Assembly: GCF_014652575.1 (NCBI RefSeq)
Contig: NZ_BMZB01000004.1
Location: 248,001-312,000 of the forward strand
DNA length: 64,000 bases
DNA from: Asticcacaulis endophyticus
GTDB taxonomy: Bacteria; Pseudomonadota; Alphaproteobacteria; Caulobacterales; Caulobacteraceae
Reading direction: 5' to 3'
Shown: positions 55,509 to 64,000 of the stretch, in pieces
Position numbering within the stretch: the stretch's first letter is position 1
How the letters are laid out: the number at the start of each line of letters is the position of its first letter
Translations under genes and position numbers: made by a program
The notes under the pieces: generated by a model
What the model was told of the DNA's origin: nothing
Seen by the model: the letters and a program-made list of their open reading frames with translations, nothing else
The model's database searches: none

Positions 55509-56042
55509 TTATTTTAAGCTTAATCGTGATAGGGCCATAACGGTGTTCCAATTGCGCGCGGTCGCTGTGACTTTTAGAGCTTTCTCAATCTTTTCAGCAA
55601 GTTTTGACGTGCCCAAGCCCGATGGCGTGTGTAAATAAAAGGCCAAATCCGTAAGCGCATAGGCTTCGTCCTCTTTTTTAAACGCGCCCAAAACTTCGTG
55701 ATCAGGGTTAATCGCAGGGCTTTTCAGGCAATAAACGTGGAGTGATTTCGGTATCTGCGTAGCCTCTTTGAACGGATTGGCGGTTATGATCGCGCTAAAA
55801 TCATCACGACTTAAAACGTGGATGCCACATTCAAATCCAAAAGTTTCTTTCACTACATCCGTAACATCAGTTTCAATTTTAGCGAGGCGGTCGGAACTTT
55901 TGAGAACCACATTGCCACTTTGGATGTAGGTTTCGACGTCTGTGTAGCCAAGGGATTCGAGTGCTGTTTTTAGCGTTTTCATTGGCATTTTTTTGTGGCC
56001 GCCGACATTAATGCCTCGAAAAAGAATGACGAACGTCTGCAT
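55509..56042 (-). CDS. DUF1697 family protein
   Basis: 177 residues from ATG 56042; a TTG seven codons earlier (56063) is possible. The opening FVILFRGINVGGHKKMPMKTLKTALESLGY and YIQSGNVVLKSS are the DUF1697 hallmark; the end is ATARNWNTVMALSRL. The family is widespread and of unknown function, built of two similar alpha-beta repeats. The gene is AT-rich compared with its neighbours, which hints at acquisition from elsewhere (inference). Confidence 0.88.
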   Translation of the reverse strand: MQTFVILFRGINVGGHKKMPMKTLKTALESLGYTDVETYIQSGNVVLKSSDRLAKIETDVTDVVKETFGFECGIHVLSRDDFSAIITANPFKEATQIPKSLHVYCLKSPAINPDHEVLGAFKKEDEAYALTDLAFYLHTPSGLGTSKLAEKIEKALKVTATARNWNTVMALSRLSLK

Positions 56043-56260
56043 GATAATGGTTCTCAAGTTCAATAAAATGAGGGGTTTATTTTAAGGGTGCGGCATTTAG
56101 CCCTACATAAATCGTGGAATTTAACCTAATATTATGGTCAAAGAGAAATGTTTCAGCCCAGTCTCTTAGTGCTGGGGCTGGTCAGGCGCGGATTATACCC
56201 TTATATGCGCGCCACAAATGCAAGGCGTAAGCGCTGTGTGCAGCGCCGGAGATTGATATA

Positions 56261-57484
56261 ATGGACTATAATGCCGCTTTTGAGGCCGCTGTCGAAACCG
56301 TCCGTTCGGAAGGTCGCTACCGCGTGTTCGCCAATCTCAAGCGTCATAATGGTCAGTTTCCGCGCGCGACCTGGGAGCGACCTGATGGCACGCATCAGGA
56401 CGTAACGGTCTGGTGTTCCAACGATTATCTCGGCATGGGCCAAAATCCGGTTGTGCTTGAGGCCATGCATAAGGCCATAGATGAAGCAGGTTCGGGTTCG
56501 GGCGGCACACGCAATATTTCCGGCACGACCTGGTATCATAATGCACTTGAAGCCGAGTTGGCTGATCTGCATCAAAAGCAGGCGGCGCTGGTGTTTACGT
56601 CCGGCTATGTCGCTAACGAAGCCACGCTGACGACGCTTTATAAAATTTTGCCAGGCCTGATCATCTTTTCCGATGCGCTTAATCATGCGTCGATGATCGC
56701 CGGTATCCGTAACGGCGGCGGTGAGCGGCATGTCTTCCGTCATAATGATCTTGAGCATCTGGAAGCGCTGCTGAAGGCGGCCCCTGTCAATGCGCCGAAA
56801 CTCATCGCCTTTGAGTCGGTCTATTCGATGGATGGTGATATTGCCGATATCCACGGCACGGTCGCTCTGGCCAAAAAATACGGGGCGCTCACCTATATTG
56901 ATGAAGTGCACGCGGTCGGTCTTTATGGTCAGCGCGGGGCCGGTGTGGCCGAGCGCGACGGCATCATGGATCAGATCGATATCATCGAAGGTACGCTGGG
57001 TAAGGCCTTTGGCATGATGGGCGGCTATATCGCCGGATCTGCGGCTATGGTGGACGCCATCCGCCTGTGGGCGTCGGGCTTTATCTTCACGACCTCTTTG
57101 CCGCCCGCCGTTATGGCCGGCGCCACGGCTTCGGTGCGTTGGCTTAAAGAACACAATGAGCGCCGCGACGCGCATCAGGAGCGGGCACAAACCCTGATGT
57201 GCCGCTTCCGTGAAGCCGGGATTCCGGTTTTGCCGTCAGTCAGTCATATCGTGCCGGTTCTGGTCGGCCATGCCCATCACTGCAAGATGATTTCGGATAT
57301 GCTGCTCAATGACTTTTCGATCTATGTGCAGCCTATCAACTACCCGACCGTGCCCAAGGGGACGGAGCGCCTACGCTTTACGCCGTCTCCGGATCATGAC
57401 GATAAGATGATGGATGAACTGGTATCAGCCATGGATAAGCTGTGGAGCCACTGCAATGTGGCGCGTATGCCCGCCGTGGCGTAA
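56261..57484 (+). CDS. hemA: 5-aminolevulinate synthase
   Basis: PLP enzyme condensing glycine with succinyl-CoA, the C4 route to heme used by alphaproteobacteria. 407 residues; the PLP lysine is K248 in [14 protein letters not shown], the glycine-rich [13 protein letters not shown] segment is at about 76-88, and the aspartate contact [11 protein letters not shown] is near 214. AATGCC-rich start with no perfect ribosome site. The 218-base gap to the divergent DUF1697 gene must carry the promoter; I saw no clear FnrL-type dyad there. Confidence 0.97.
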   Translation: MDYNAAFEAAVETVRSEGRYRVFANLKRHNGQFPRATWERPDGTHQDVTVWCSNDYLGMGQNPVVLEAMHKAIDEAGSGSGGTRNISGTTWYHNALEAELADLHQKQAALVFTSGYVANEATLTTLYKILPGLIIFSDALNHASMIAGIRNGGGERHVFRHNDLEHLEALLKAAPVNAPKLIAFESVYSMDGDIADIHGTVALAKKYGALTYIDEVHAVGLYGQRGAGVAERDGIMDQIDIIEGTLGKAFGMMGGYIAGSAAMVDAIRLWASGFIFTTSLPPAVMAGATASVRWLKEHNERRDAHQERAQTLMCRFREAGIPVLPSVSHIVPVLVGHAHHCKMISDMLLNDFSIYVQPINYPTVPKGTERLRFTPSPDHDDKMMDELVSAMDKLWSHCNVARMPAVA

Positions 57485-57502
57485 GGCGGCTTGAACTTGG
57501 GC

Positions 57503-57539
57503 CTGATTCGCTTTTAAATAAACGCGTACGCTGAATCAG
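57503..57539. repeat. Inverted repeat between hemA and the small protein gene
   Basis: CTGATTC (57503-57509) faces GAATCAG (57533-57539) with 23 bases between. The loop is AT-rich on the left and contains ACGCGTACG. No T run follows. It could be a weak terminator of hemA or a dispersed palindrome. Confidence 0.35.
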
Positions 57540-57548
57540 AGTTCGCCC

Positions 57549-57752
57549 ATGTCCGAAGTGCTGCTGGAATATCATCGCAACGGCGCCTATCTCAAGGTCA
57601 CGGCTGTCGATCCGGCGACGGGTGAGGAAGTCAGCGCCATGGGGCCTGCCAGTAATCCAACGGCTGTCAAAAGTCTGGCGATTACGAAATTGCAGAACAA
57701 ACTGGCCGCCCTTCGCCAAACCCCGCCCGCCAAGCCCGGAAAATTCATTTAA
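57549..57752 (+). CDS. Small conserved protein, possibly DUF6898-like
   Basis: 67 residues: MSEVLLEYHRNGAYLKVTAVD begins a short beta-rich domain, followed by PATGEEVSAMGPASNP, a helix (KSLAITKLQNKLAAL) and a proline-rich end. The layout (EFHRxGxYxRVxAxDPxTGxEV, then a helix) recalls the small alphaproteobacterial DUF6898 proteins; the match is from memory. Function unknown. It follows hemA by 64 bases on the same strand. Confidence 0.65.
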   Translation: MSEVLLEYHRNGAYLKVTAVDPATGEEVSAMGPASNPTAVKSLAITKLQNKLAALRQTPPAKPGKFI

Positions 57753-57842
57753 AGCTTTGTGCTGCAACGCCGCATAGGTGGTTTTTTGTCTTGGAATCGC
57801 GGTGTTAAAGGTTTAACAGACGCTCTAAGTTTTTGCCTGGTC

Positions 57843-57887
57843 GCAATATTATAGCCGAAAACCGCCTTACACTTTTCGGCATATTGC
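57843..57887. repeat. Palindromic intergenic element, copy 2 (inverted relative to copy 1)
   Basis: Outer arms GCAATAT (57843-57849) and ATATTGC (57881-57887); inner arms GCCGAAAA (57854-57861) and TTTTCGGC (57873-57880). The centre reads CCGCCTTACAC. Compared with the reverse complement of copy 1 (20486-20527), the seven-base outer arms, a four-base spacer on one side, and the central ACCGC..ACACTTTT are shared, while the arm bases differ but remain paired. It lies in the glyA upstream gap (57753-57946), which otherwise shows only weak dyads near 57905. Confidence 0.7.
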
Positions 57888-57946
57888 TCCGGGTTTCAGG
57901 CCGCATGTCGCACAACTGACATACGGCTGCTTCAGATGACAGGATC

Positions 57947-59257
57947 ATGCCCGTGAACGCTCCCGCCCAGGCCGCATCGTTTATCCCGCAAGGATACTTT
58001 AACCATTCGCTCGAACAGTCGGATACGGCGGTTCTTGAGGCGATCAAGGGTGAGCTTCACCGCCAGCAGCATGAGATTGAACTGATCGCGTCGGAAAATA
58101 TCGTCTCAAAGGCGGTACTAGAGGCGCAGGGCTCGGTTCTGACCAACAAATATGCCGAAGGCTACCCCGGCCGCAGATATTATGGTGGCTGCGAGTATGT
58201 CGATGAAGTCGAAAAGCTGGCCATTGAGCGCGCCAAGACACTGTTCAACTGCGCCTATGCCAATGTGCAACCGCACTCCGGGGCTCAGGCCAACCAGGCG
58301 GTGTTCTTTACCCTGCTTCAGCCGGGCGACACCTACATGGGCATGGATCTGGCCTGCGGTGGGCACCTGACCCACGGTTCTCCGGCCAACCAGTCGGGGA
58401 AGTGGTTTAAGGTTATCCCATACGGGGTGCGTGAGGATAATCACCTGATTGATATGGATCAGGTCGAAGCGCTGGCCAAGGAACACAAGCCCAAGCTGAT
58501 TATCGCCGGGGCGTCGAACTACAGCCGCCACATCGACTTTAAGCGTTTCCGTGAGATCGCCGACAGCATTGGGGCCTATCTGTTTGTGGATATGGCGCAC
58601 TATGCCGGTTTGGTGGCGGGTGGCCAATACCCCGATCCATTACCTCATGCCCATGTGGTAACGACGACGACGCACAAAACCCTGCGCGGACCGCGCGGCG
58701 GTATGATTTTGTCTAATGACGAAGCTCTGGGCAAAAAGATCAATTCGGCGGTATTCCCCGGTCTGCAAGGCGGGCCTCTGATGCACGTTATTGCCGGTAA
58801 GGCGGTCGCCTTCGGTGAAGCATTGCAGCCGGAATTTAAAGCCTATGCCGCTCAGGTCGTGGCCAATGCCCGTGTGCTGGCCGAAGTTTTGGTCGAGCGT
58901 GGTCTGGCCATTGTGTCCGGCGGCACCGACAGCCATGTCATGTCCGTCGATCTGCGCCCCAAGGGCCAGACGGGTAAGGCGACCGAGGCTGCACTCGAAG
59001 CCGCGGGCATTACCTGCAACAAGAACGGTATTCCGTTCGATCCGCAGCCGTTCACCATTACATCAGGTGTGCGTTTGGGGACGCCGGCCGGGACAACGCG
59101 TGGCTTCCGTGAAGCTGAGTTCCGTGAAATCGGTCACCTGATTGCGGATGTGGTTGACGGTATGGCTGCAAACGATGGCCAGCCCGATCCGGCAGTTCAG
59201 TCGGTCGTGCTCGAAAAAGTTAAGGCCCTGACGGCTCGCTTTCCTATTTATGAATAA
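57947..59257 (+). CDS. glyA: Serine hydroxymethyltransferase
   Basis: PLP enzyme interconverting serine and glycine with tetrahydrofolate, the main one-carbon source. 436 residues; the PLP lysine is K244 in [13 protein letters not shown], with [12 protein letters not shown] (about 43-54) and YGGCEYVD (about 79-86) supplying other active-site residues. It heads a run of eight same-strand genes through thiL. ACAGGA precedes the start (ATG 57947). Glycine made here also feeds the hemA reaction. Confidence 0.97.
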   Translation: MPVNAPAQAASFIPQGYFNHSLEQSDTAVLEAIKGELHRQQHEIELIASENIVSKAVLEAQGSVLTNKYAEGYPGRRYYGGCEYVDEVEKLAIERAKTLFNCAYANVQPHSGAQANQAVFFTLLQPGDTYMGMDLACGGHLTHGSPANQSGKWFKVIPYGVREDNHLIDMDQVEALAKEHKPKLIIAGASNYSRHIDFKRFREIADSIGAYLFVDMAHYAGLVAGGQYPDPLPHAHVVTTTTHKTLRGPRGGMILSNDEALGKKINSAVFPGLQGGPLMHVIAGKAVAFGEALQPEFKAYAAQVVANARVLAEVLVERGLAIVSGGTDSHVMSVDLRPKGQTGKATEAALEAAGITCNKNGIPFDPQPFTITSGVRLGTPAGTTRGFREAEFREIGHLIADVVDGMAANDGQPDPAVQSVVLEKVKALTARFPIYE

Positions 59258-59266
59258 AGGCTAGTC

Positions 59267-59839
59267 ATGCGCTGCCCCTTCTGCGGTAATCCCGAAACCC
59301 AGGTCAAAGATTCCCGTCCCAGTGAGGATGGGGCAGCCATCCGCCGCCGCCGGTCATGTAATGAATGTGGCGGTCGATTCACGACCTTTGAGCGGGTGCA
59401 ACTGCGCGACCTGATGATCGTCAAGCGTTCCGGTCGGCGCACACCGTTTGACCGGGCTAAGCTGGAGCGCTCAATTTCACTGGCGCTTCGCAAGCGACCT
59501 GTGGATCAGGAGCGTCTGGACCGTATGGTGTCCGGCATTGTGCGTCAGTTGGAAAGCATGGGCGAAACTGACATCAACTCCGATGTGGTGGGTGAGTTGG
59601 TGATGAAGGCCTTACGCTCGCTCGATGTCGTAGCCTATGTCCGTTATGCGTCGGTCTATCGCGACTTCAAGGAAACCTCTGATTTTGCGCGATTCCTTGG
59701 GGACGAAGGCCTTGATCACGATGGGTTTGAGGTCAGTGTGCCGACCACCAGCCCGCCGGGAAATCCGACTCTGAAAGACCCGGTTGAGATTAAGCGGGGC
59801 TTAGGCGAGCAGGATCTGTCGCCGACCGATGATGCCTGA
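59267..59839 (+). CDS. nrdR: Transcriptional repressor NrdR
   Basis: Zinc- and nucleotide-binding repressor of ribonucleotide reductase genes. 190 residues: zinc ribbon with C3, C6, C31 and C34, a basic RRRR before the second pair, then the ATP-cone (about 49-139). The last 40 residues (from about 150) are a proline- and acid-rich tail not present in the 150-residue E. coli protein. Its TGA overlaps the ATG of ribD (TGATG), so the two are coupled, as is common in proteobacteria. Confidence 0.96.
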   Translation: MRCPFCGNPETQVKDSRPSEDGAAIRRRRSCNECGGRFTTFERVQLRDLMIVKRSGRRTPFDRAKLERSISLALRKRPVDQERLDRMVSGIVRQLESMGETDINSDVVGELVMKALRSLDVVAYVRYASVYRDFKETSDFARFLGDEGLDHDGFEVSVPTTSPPGNPTLKDPVEIKRGLGEQDLSPTDDA

Positions 59840-60489
59840 TGGATCGCCCCTTTATCACCCTTAAGCTGGCGACGACTCTGGATGGCCGCATTGCGACGGC
59901 ATCTGGCCAGAGCCGCTGGATTACGGGTGAAGAGGCGCGCCGGTGTGTCCATGAACTGAGAGCGGGGCATGATGCCGTACTGGTGGGTATAGAAACCGTT
60001 ATCAAGGATGACCCGGAACTTACAGTGCGTCTGCAAGGCTATGAAGGCTTTCAGCCGACGCGCATCGTGTTTGATTCCAAAGGCCGCATCCCGCTACATT
60101 CCAAACTGGTGCAGACGGCGCGTGTGATCCCGACGTGGGTGGTTACTACACACGACCTAAATCCTGAAATTCAGGCGGCCGGGGTCAAGGCCATCAAGGT
60201 CGCTTCCTTTCATCAGCGTGTCGATATTCTTCTGGCCATGGAGGCTCTATCGCGCGCGGGTATTGAGCGGTTGTTTATCGAAGGCGGTGGATTGATTGCC
60301 ACCGCTTTCATTAAGGCGGGACTGGTTGATCGGCTTGAATGGTTTCGCTCCGCCACCATCTTAGGCGGGGATGCGAGATCCGTGATCGGTTTTCTCAACA
60401 TTGATGATATCAATGGCATGATCCGGTTTAATCGTCTTGGGGTTCAGGCCGTTGGCGATGATCTCTGGGAAAGTTACGAGTTAAGCTAA
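59839..60489 (+). CDS. RibD reductase domain protein without the deaminase domain
   Basis: 216 residues corresponding only to the C-terminal reductase half of RibD (5-amino-6-(5-phosphoribosylamino)uracil reductase). It starts PFITLKLATTLDGRIATASGQSRWITG, the NADPH/substrate core, and has LFIEGGGLIATAFIKAGLVD near 150-169. The usual N-terminal zinc deaminase (HAE, PCxxxGRTPPC) is absent, and nrdR occupies the DNA immediately upstream with a one-base overlap, so it was not simply missed. Another gene must supply the deaminase. ribD in function, but I leave the symbol blank because of the missing half. Confidence 0.88.
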   Translation: MDRPFITLKLATTLDGRIATASGQSRWITGEEARRCVHELRAGHDAVLVGIETVIKDDPELTVRLQGYEGFQPTRIVFDSKGRIPLHSKLVQTARVIPTWVVTTHDLNPEIQAAGVKAIKVASFHQRVDILLAMEALSRAGIERLFIEGGGLIATAFIKAGLVDRLEWFRSATILGGDARSVIGFLNIDDINGMIRFNRLGVQAVGDDLWESYELS

Positions 60490-60500
60490 GGCAAGAGTTT

Positions 60501-61091
60501 ATGTTTACGGGTATTATCACCGATATGGGCGAAGTCGTCGGCGTGGATCGCCATGACGGCGGCGCACGCTTTGAAATCAGAACGGCCTATGATCTAGGCG
60601 GTGTTGATCTGGGGGCGTCGATTGCCCATTCCGGATGCTGCCTGACCGTGGTGAGTAAAACGGATGACCGTTTTACAGTTGATGTCTCCAATGAAACCCT
60701 ATCTTTGACGACCTTGAAGCAATGGGAACTGGGGCAAAAAATCAATCTTGAGCGCGCACTTAAGGTCGGTGATGAACTGGGCGGCCACATTGTCGCCGGT
60801 CATGTCGACGGCGTGGGTGAGTTAGTTAGCGTCAAATCAGACGGTGACAGCTATCGGCTGAAAATTCGTGTGCCGCGCCCCTTGCATCGCTATATAGCCC
60901 CGAAAGGCTCAATTGCGCTGGACGGCATATCGCTGACAGTCAACGAAGTCGAAGATGATGTCTTTGGTGTCAATATCATTCCCCATACCTGGACCCATAC
61001 GACATTGTCGCAAATCGGTGAGGGGGGTAAACTAAACCTTGAGATTGATCTCATGGCGCGTTATGCCGCCAGATGGCGTGAGACTGTGTAA
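60501..61091 (+). CDS. ribE: Riboflavin synthase, alpha subunit
   Basis: Converts two 6,7-dimethyl-8-ribityllumazine molecules to riboflavin. 196 residues in two tandem lumazine-binding barrels: MFTGIITDMGEV opens the first and HIVAGHVDGVGEL (about 93-105) opens the second; the SIALDGISLTVNEV and NIIPHTWTHTTL segments carry active-site residues. Twelve bases follow ribD. No FMN riboswitch is visible ahead of any rib gene here, so the genes appear to be expressed from upstream promoters. Confidence 0.95.
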   Translation: MFTGIITDMGEVVGVDRHDGGARFEIRTAYDLGGVDLGASIAHSGCCLTVVSKTDDRFTVDVSNETLSLTTLKQWELGQKINLERALKVGDELGGHIVAGHVDGVGELVSVKSDGDSYRLKIRVPRPLHRYIAPKGSIALDGISLTVNEVEDDVFGVNIIPHTWTHTTLSQIGEGGKLNLEIDLMARYAARWRETV

Positions 61092-61119
61092 CGGTTTTGC
61101 GTAGAAGGACTTTGACATT

Positions 61120-62265
61120 ATGACCCTGCACAGTGCGCAAACGGATCTGACGAACATAGATCACGAAAGCCCCATCTCGCCGATCGAGGATATCCTTGAG
61201 GATGCGCGTAACGGCAGGCCCTATATTCTGGTCGATGCCGAAGATCGTGAAAATGAAGGCGATGTGATCATACCGGCCCAGATGGCGACCCCTGATATGG
61301 TCAACTTCATGGCTCGGCACGCGCGCGGTCTTATTTGCCTGGCGATTACGCCTGAGCGGGCCAGACAATTGCGCCTGCCGCCGATGGCCCATGATAACGG
61401 CGCGCGCAACGGCACAGCCTTTACCGTGGCTATCGAGGCCAAAGAGGGGGTCACAACCGGTATATCGGCCCATGATCGCGCCCGTACCATCGCGGTGGCC
61501 GTTGATCCCACAAAGGATTCCCAAGATATCGTCAGTCCCGGCCATGTGTTTCCGCTGGTCGCGCGTGATGGCGGGGTTTTGGTGCGCGCGGGTCATACCG
61601 AAGCGGCGGTCGATATTTCACGCATGGCCGGACTTAACCCGGCCGGTGTCATTTGCGAAGTCATGAACGATGACGGCACGATGGCACGCTTGCCGGATCT
61701 GGTGAAGTTTGCCCAGCTTCATGGCCTGAAAATTGGTACGATTGCCGATCTGATCGCGTATCGTCGCCGGACTGAGCGTTTCGTTGAGCGTGTGCTCGAA
61801 AAACCATTCCAGAGTCAGTGGGGCGGTAATTTCCGTCTTTTTGTCTATCGCAATCGGATTGATCAGTCCGAACATATTGCCTTGGTCAAGCACCAGCCTG
61901 TGCCGCATCAGGCAGCCCTGGTGCGTATGCATCAGCTTGATGTCGCCTCAGATGTATTGGGAGGGATCGGTGGTGCCTCCCGGGCAAACCTGATCGAAGC
62001 GGCCATGAAGGCGTTGTCGGAGTTTGATGGCCCGTCCGTAATGGTCATGCTTCGCGATCCGGACCCCAAGGTTCTGTCATCCCGGTTTGCCTCTGAGGAC
62101 CCGGTAGGGCTCGGTGCGCGCGGTCTTCGTGATTACGGCGTGGGTGCGCAAATTCTTTTAGATCTTGGCGTTCGTGATATGATTGCCTTGTCGTCGTCAA
62201 AACCCAAACCGGCAGCTCTGGAAGGTTACGGCTTATCAATCGTTGACTGGCAAAATCTGGCTTGA
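61120..62265 (+). CDS. ribB: 3,4-dihydroxy-2-butanone 4-phosphate synthase fused to a degenerate GTP cyclohydrolase II domain
   Basis: 381 residues. The N-terminal RibB domain is intact: VDAEDRENEGDVI (about 39-51), a FMARHARGLICLA strand, AHDRARTI and AGHTEAAVD. The C-terminal half (about 205-380) has the RibA fold, but the zinc and catalytic set of GTP cyclohydrolase II (CxTGDxxxSxRCDC) is replaced by a cysteine-free MHQLDVASDVLGGIGGASR-like segment. RibB activity is therefore expected, RibA activity not. A functional RibA must be elsewhere. ATG at 61120 after AGAAGGA. Confidence 0.92.
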   Translation: MTLHSAQTDLTNIDHESPISPIEDILEDARNGRPYILVDAEDRENEGDVIIPAQMATPDMVNFMARHARGLICLAITPERARQLRLPPMAHDNGARNGTAFTVAIEAKEGVTTGISAHDRARTIAVAVDPTKDSQDIVSPGHVFPLVARDGGVLVRAGHTEAAVDISRMAGLNPAGVICEVMNDDGTMARLPDLVKFAQLHGLKIGTIADLIAYRRRTERFVERVLEKPFQSQWGGNFRLFVYRNRIDQSEHIALVKHQPVPHQAALVRMHQLDVASDVLGGIGGASRANLIEAAMKALSEFDGPSVMVMLRDPDPKVLSSRFASEDPVGLGARGLRDYGVGAQILLDLGVRDMIALSSSKPKPAALEGYGLSIVDWQNLA

Positions 62266-62309
62266 TTGTCTAACCGGCCGCCTTTGAAATTTAGTTTGAG
62301 GAATATCTA

Positions 62310-62783
62310 TTGTCACAAGAACAACCCTTGCGCATCCTGATCGTCGAAAGCCGGTTTTATGATGATATTTCTGACGAGCTTCTGGCCGGAGCCAAATCTG
62401 CGCTCGAAGCCTACGGGGCTGAGTACGACGTGGTGACGGTGCCGGGGGCGTTTGAGGTGCCGGCGGCGATCGCCATGGCCGAAGATGCGGCGCATCGTCC
62501 AACGGGCCGTTATTACGATGGTTATGTGGCTCTAGGCTGCGTCATTCGCGGGGATACCACCCACTATGATTATGTCTGTACGGAATCGGCCCGCGGCCTG
62601 ATGGATCTGTCGATGAACCAGCGTCTGGCGATCGGTTACGGTATTCTGACGGTCGAAGACGAAGATCAGGCCTGGGTGCGGGCACGACGCTCCGAAGGCG
62701 ACAAGGGCGGCACGGTGGCCAAGGTTTGTCTTGATATGATTTCGCTGCGCAAATCCTTGCTGGGTGGTGGCGTTCATGACTGA
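62310..62783 (+). CDS. ribH: 6,7-dimethyl-8-ribityllumazine synthase
   Basis: Makes the lumazine precursor of riboflavin. 157 residues from a TTG codon, chosen because GAGGA (62298-62302) sits seven bases upstream. Motifs are [24 protein letters not shown] (about 44-54) and [15 protein letters not shown] (about 75-89), with the catalytic His. The last eight bases overlap the start of nusB. Confidence 0.95.
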   Translation: MSQEQPLRILIVESRFYDDISDELLAGAKSALEAYGAEYDVVTVPGAFEVPAAIAMAEDAAHRPTGRYYDGYVALGCVIRGDTTHYDYVCTESARGLMDLSMNQRLAIGYGILTVEDEDQAWVRARRSEGDKGGTVAKVCLDMISLRKSLLGGGVHD

Positions 62784-63300
62784 GTCCCCTAAGCCACAAA
62801 GCCTTAAGGAGGTCATGGAGCACCTCAATACACCCGAAGTTAAGGGCAAAACCCTAAGTGCCCGCGACAAGCAGGCGCGTACCGTAGCGCGACTGGTTCT
62901 GGTGCAGGCGCTCTACCAGATGGAGCTGACCGGGCAGGGTGTTGAGACCATAGTTCGTGAGTTCTCTGATTTCCGCTTTGACGGCGATCTGGAAGGTGAA
63001 CCTCTGGGGGAAGGCGATATCGATTTTTTCTCCGATGGTCTACGCACGGTCGTCAAAGAGCAATCAACTATTGATCGTAATATCGCGGAGCGTCTGGCGG
63101 CGGGGTGGCGGCTGGATCGTATCGACACGACTCTGCGGGCCATTCTGCGCTCCGGGGCGTGGGAACTTGGTTTCCGCAAGGATATAGGCAAGGAAGTCGT
63201 GATCAACGAATATGTGGAAATCGCCAAGGCATTTTTCGGGGAAACCGAAGCGAAATTCGTCAATGGCGCGCTTGATGGCATTGCGCGCGATGTAAGATGA
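62776..63300 (+). CDS. nusB: Transcription antitermination factor NusB
   Basis: Part of the boxA antitermination complex on rRNA operons. 174 residues; the helical core starts [24 protein letters not shown] (about 32-55) and ends [29 protein letters not shown] 30-residue N-terminal extension precedes it. The frame is open from 62764, but ATG 62776 overlaps the ribH stop (ATGACTGA). Adjacent ribH-nusB is a classic pair. Confidence 0.95.
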   Translation: MTESPKPQSLKEVMEHLNTPEVKGKTLSARDKQARTVARLVLVQALYQMELTGQGVETIVREFSDFRFDGDLEGEPLGEGDIDFFSDGLRTVVKEQSTIDRNIAERLAAGWRLDRIDTTLRAILRSGAWELGFRKDIGKEVVINEYVEIAKAFFGETEAKFVNGALDGIARDVR

Positions 63301-64000
63301 CGGATAATTCCGAATTCAGCGTGATCGATAGATTGTTCAGGCCCCTTGCGGGCCTGACGTCTGAGGCACGCGGATTACGGGATGACGTGGCGGTTTTACC
63401 CTCCGACAATACACACGATCTGGTGGTTACGACCGATGCTATGGTCGAAGGTGTGCATTTTTTAAGCACGGACCCGCTCGATAAGGTCGCGCAAAAACTG
63501 CTGCGGGTAAACCTGTCTGATCTGGCCGCCAAGGGCGCGGTGCCTTATGGTTATCAATTATTGACAGCCTGGCCGCACGGATTGCCGTTTGAAGCCAAAC
63601 AAACCTTTGCCAAAGGGCTTAAGGCTGATCAGGCGCGGTTCAATGTAGCACTTTTCGGCGGGGATACGGTGTCGACGCCGGGGCCGTTGATGGTCAGTGT
63701 AACGCTGTTCGGTCGCGTAGCGAAGGGGCAGACTGTGGCGCGCGCAGGCGCGAAAGCCGGTGATCGGGTGCTGGTTAGTGGCCCTATCGGTCAGGGCTAT
63801 CTCGGTCTGAAAGTCTTGCAGGGGGAATATCCGGAGCTTGCGGCTGAATTTAAAGCTGAATTGGTTGATACTTATCAATTGCCTCAGCCGCGTCTTGATA
63901 TGGCGGACGTGGTAAGGGCCAATGCACACGCTTCAATGGATATTTCAGATGGTTTGGTGGCTGATACTGGCCATATCGCTCAGGCATCGCGGGTGGATAT
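63297..64000 (+). CDS. thiL: Thiamine-monophosphate kinase (3' end cut off by the window)
   Basis: Phosphorylates thiamine monophosphate to thiamine pyrophosphate. The ATG overlaps the nusB stop (ATGA at 63297-63300), and the frame is open to the window end, giving 234 codons. The sequence has the AIRS-like fold signatures: GLRDDVAVLPSD (about 27-38), TTDAMVEGVHFL (about 45-56), VNLSDLAAKGAVP (about 70-82), FGGDTVSTPG and MDISDGLVADTGHI near the cut end. Downstream residues are missing only because the window stops. Confidence 0.93.
   Translation, partial: MTDNSEFSVIDRLFRPLAGLTSEARGLRDDVAVLPSDNTHDLVVTTDAMVEGVHFLSTDPLDKVAQKLLRVNLSDLAAKGAVPYGYQLLTAWPHGLPFEAKQTFAKGLKADQARFNVALFGGDTVSTPGPLMVSVTLFGRVAKGQTVARAGAKAGDRVLVSGPIGQGYLGLKVLQGEYPELAAEFKAELVDTYQLPQPRLDMADVVRANAHASMDISDGLVADTGHIAQASRVD

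Noticed and set aside
56201-57190. 329-residue minus-strand frame across hemA
   Set aside because: It mirrors the hemA coding frame; hemA has an intact PLP lysine and full length, so this is a shadow.
60490-60500. FMN riboswitch ahead of the rib genes
   Set aside because: Spacings within the rib run are 1-45 bases and no RFN-element motifs are present.

Overview
The window is ordinary alphaproteobacterial chromosome, most likely Caulobacteraceae and probably Asticcacaulis-like. Evidence: two tandem short flagellins of the Caulobacter FljK type, a C4-pathway 5-aminolevulinate synthase, a Bpt-type aminoacyl-tRNA-protein transferase, one bifunctional Rel/SpoT enzyme, a glyA-nrdR-rib-nusB-thiL cluster, many ATGA-coupled genes, and one promoter fitting the Caulobacter housekeeping pattern (TTGAC with GCTA-type -10). 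No phage, transposase, CRISPR array or rRNA was seen. The genus is inferred from remembered protein resemblance, not from a search.

Layout. 1-9.3 kb: end of a UPF0178 gene, lon, an HU gene, tRNA-Val(TAC), miaE, the remains of an Lrp/AsnC regulator, two flagellins, rplJ-rplL, then two accessory genes (a nucleotidyltransferase-fold protein and a membrane-anchored protein) sitting where rplL would normally be followed by rpoB. 9.3-18.1 kb: rpoB and rpoC with structured leader and intercistronic regions and a strong terminator. 18.2-23 kb: a UbiE-family methyltransferase translationally coupled to a BaiN-like flavoprotein, an SCP2 protein, a metallo-beta-lactamase hydrolase and an amino-acid permease. 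23-31.5 kb: hrpB, two RNA methyltransferase-like genes, a family 2 glycosyltransferase and a BtuFCD-type ABC importer. 31.5-37.3 kb: soluble lytic transglycosylase, dapA, smpB, an NYN-domain protein, folK and a DMT transporter. 37.7-49.3 kb: rpoZ, rel/spoT, pyrE, pdxJ, acpS, lepB, rnc, era, recO, a hypothetical, parC and exoD. 49.4-56 kb: MFS permease, bpt, motB, flavin reductase, a 3-hydroxyisobutyrate dehydrogenase-family gene, hemB, a membrane protein and a DUF1697 protein. 56.2-64 kb: hemA, a small protein, then glyA-nrdR-ribD-ribE-ribBA-ribH-nusB-thiL, the last cut by the window end.

How it fits together: the content is mostly information processing (RNA polymerase beta, beta' and omega subunits, ribosomal stalk proteins, SmpB, NusB, RNase III, Era, Lon, Rel) and cofactor supply (heme, riboflavin, PLP, folate, thiamine, phosphopantetheine transfer). 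I did not find a convincing new multi-gene system. The most unusual items are: the two-gene insertion between rplL and rpoB; a stand-alone RibD reductase with no deaminase domain, beside a RibBA whose cyclohydrolase half has lost its zinc cysteines; a proline-rich repeated N-terminal extension on Rel/SpoT; a long hairpin just before exoD; and two inverted copies of a palindromic intergenic element whose arms differ but stay paired.
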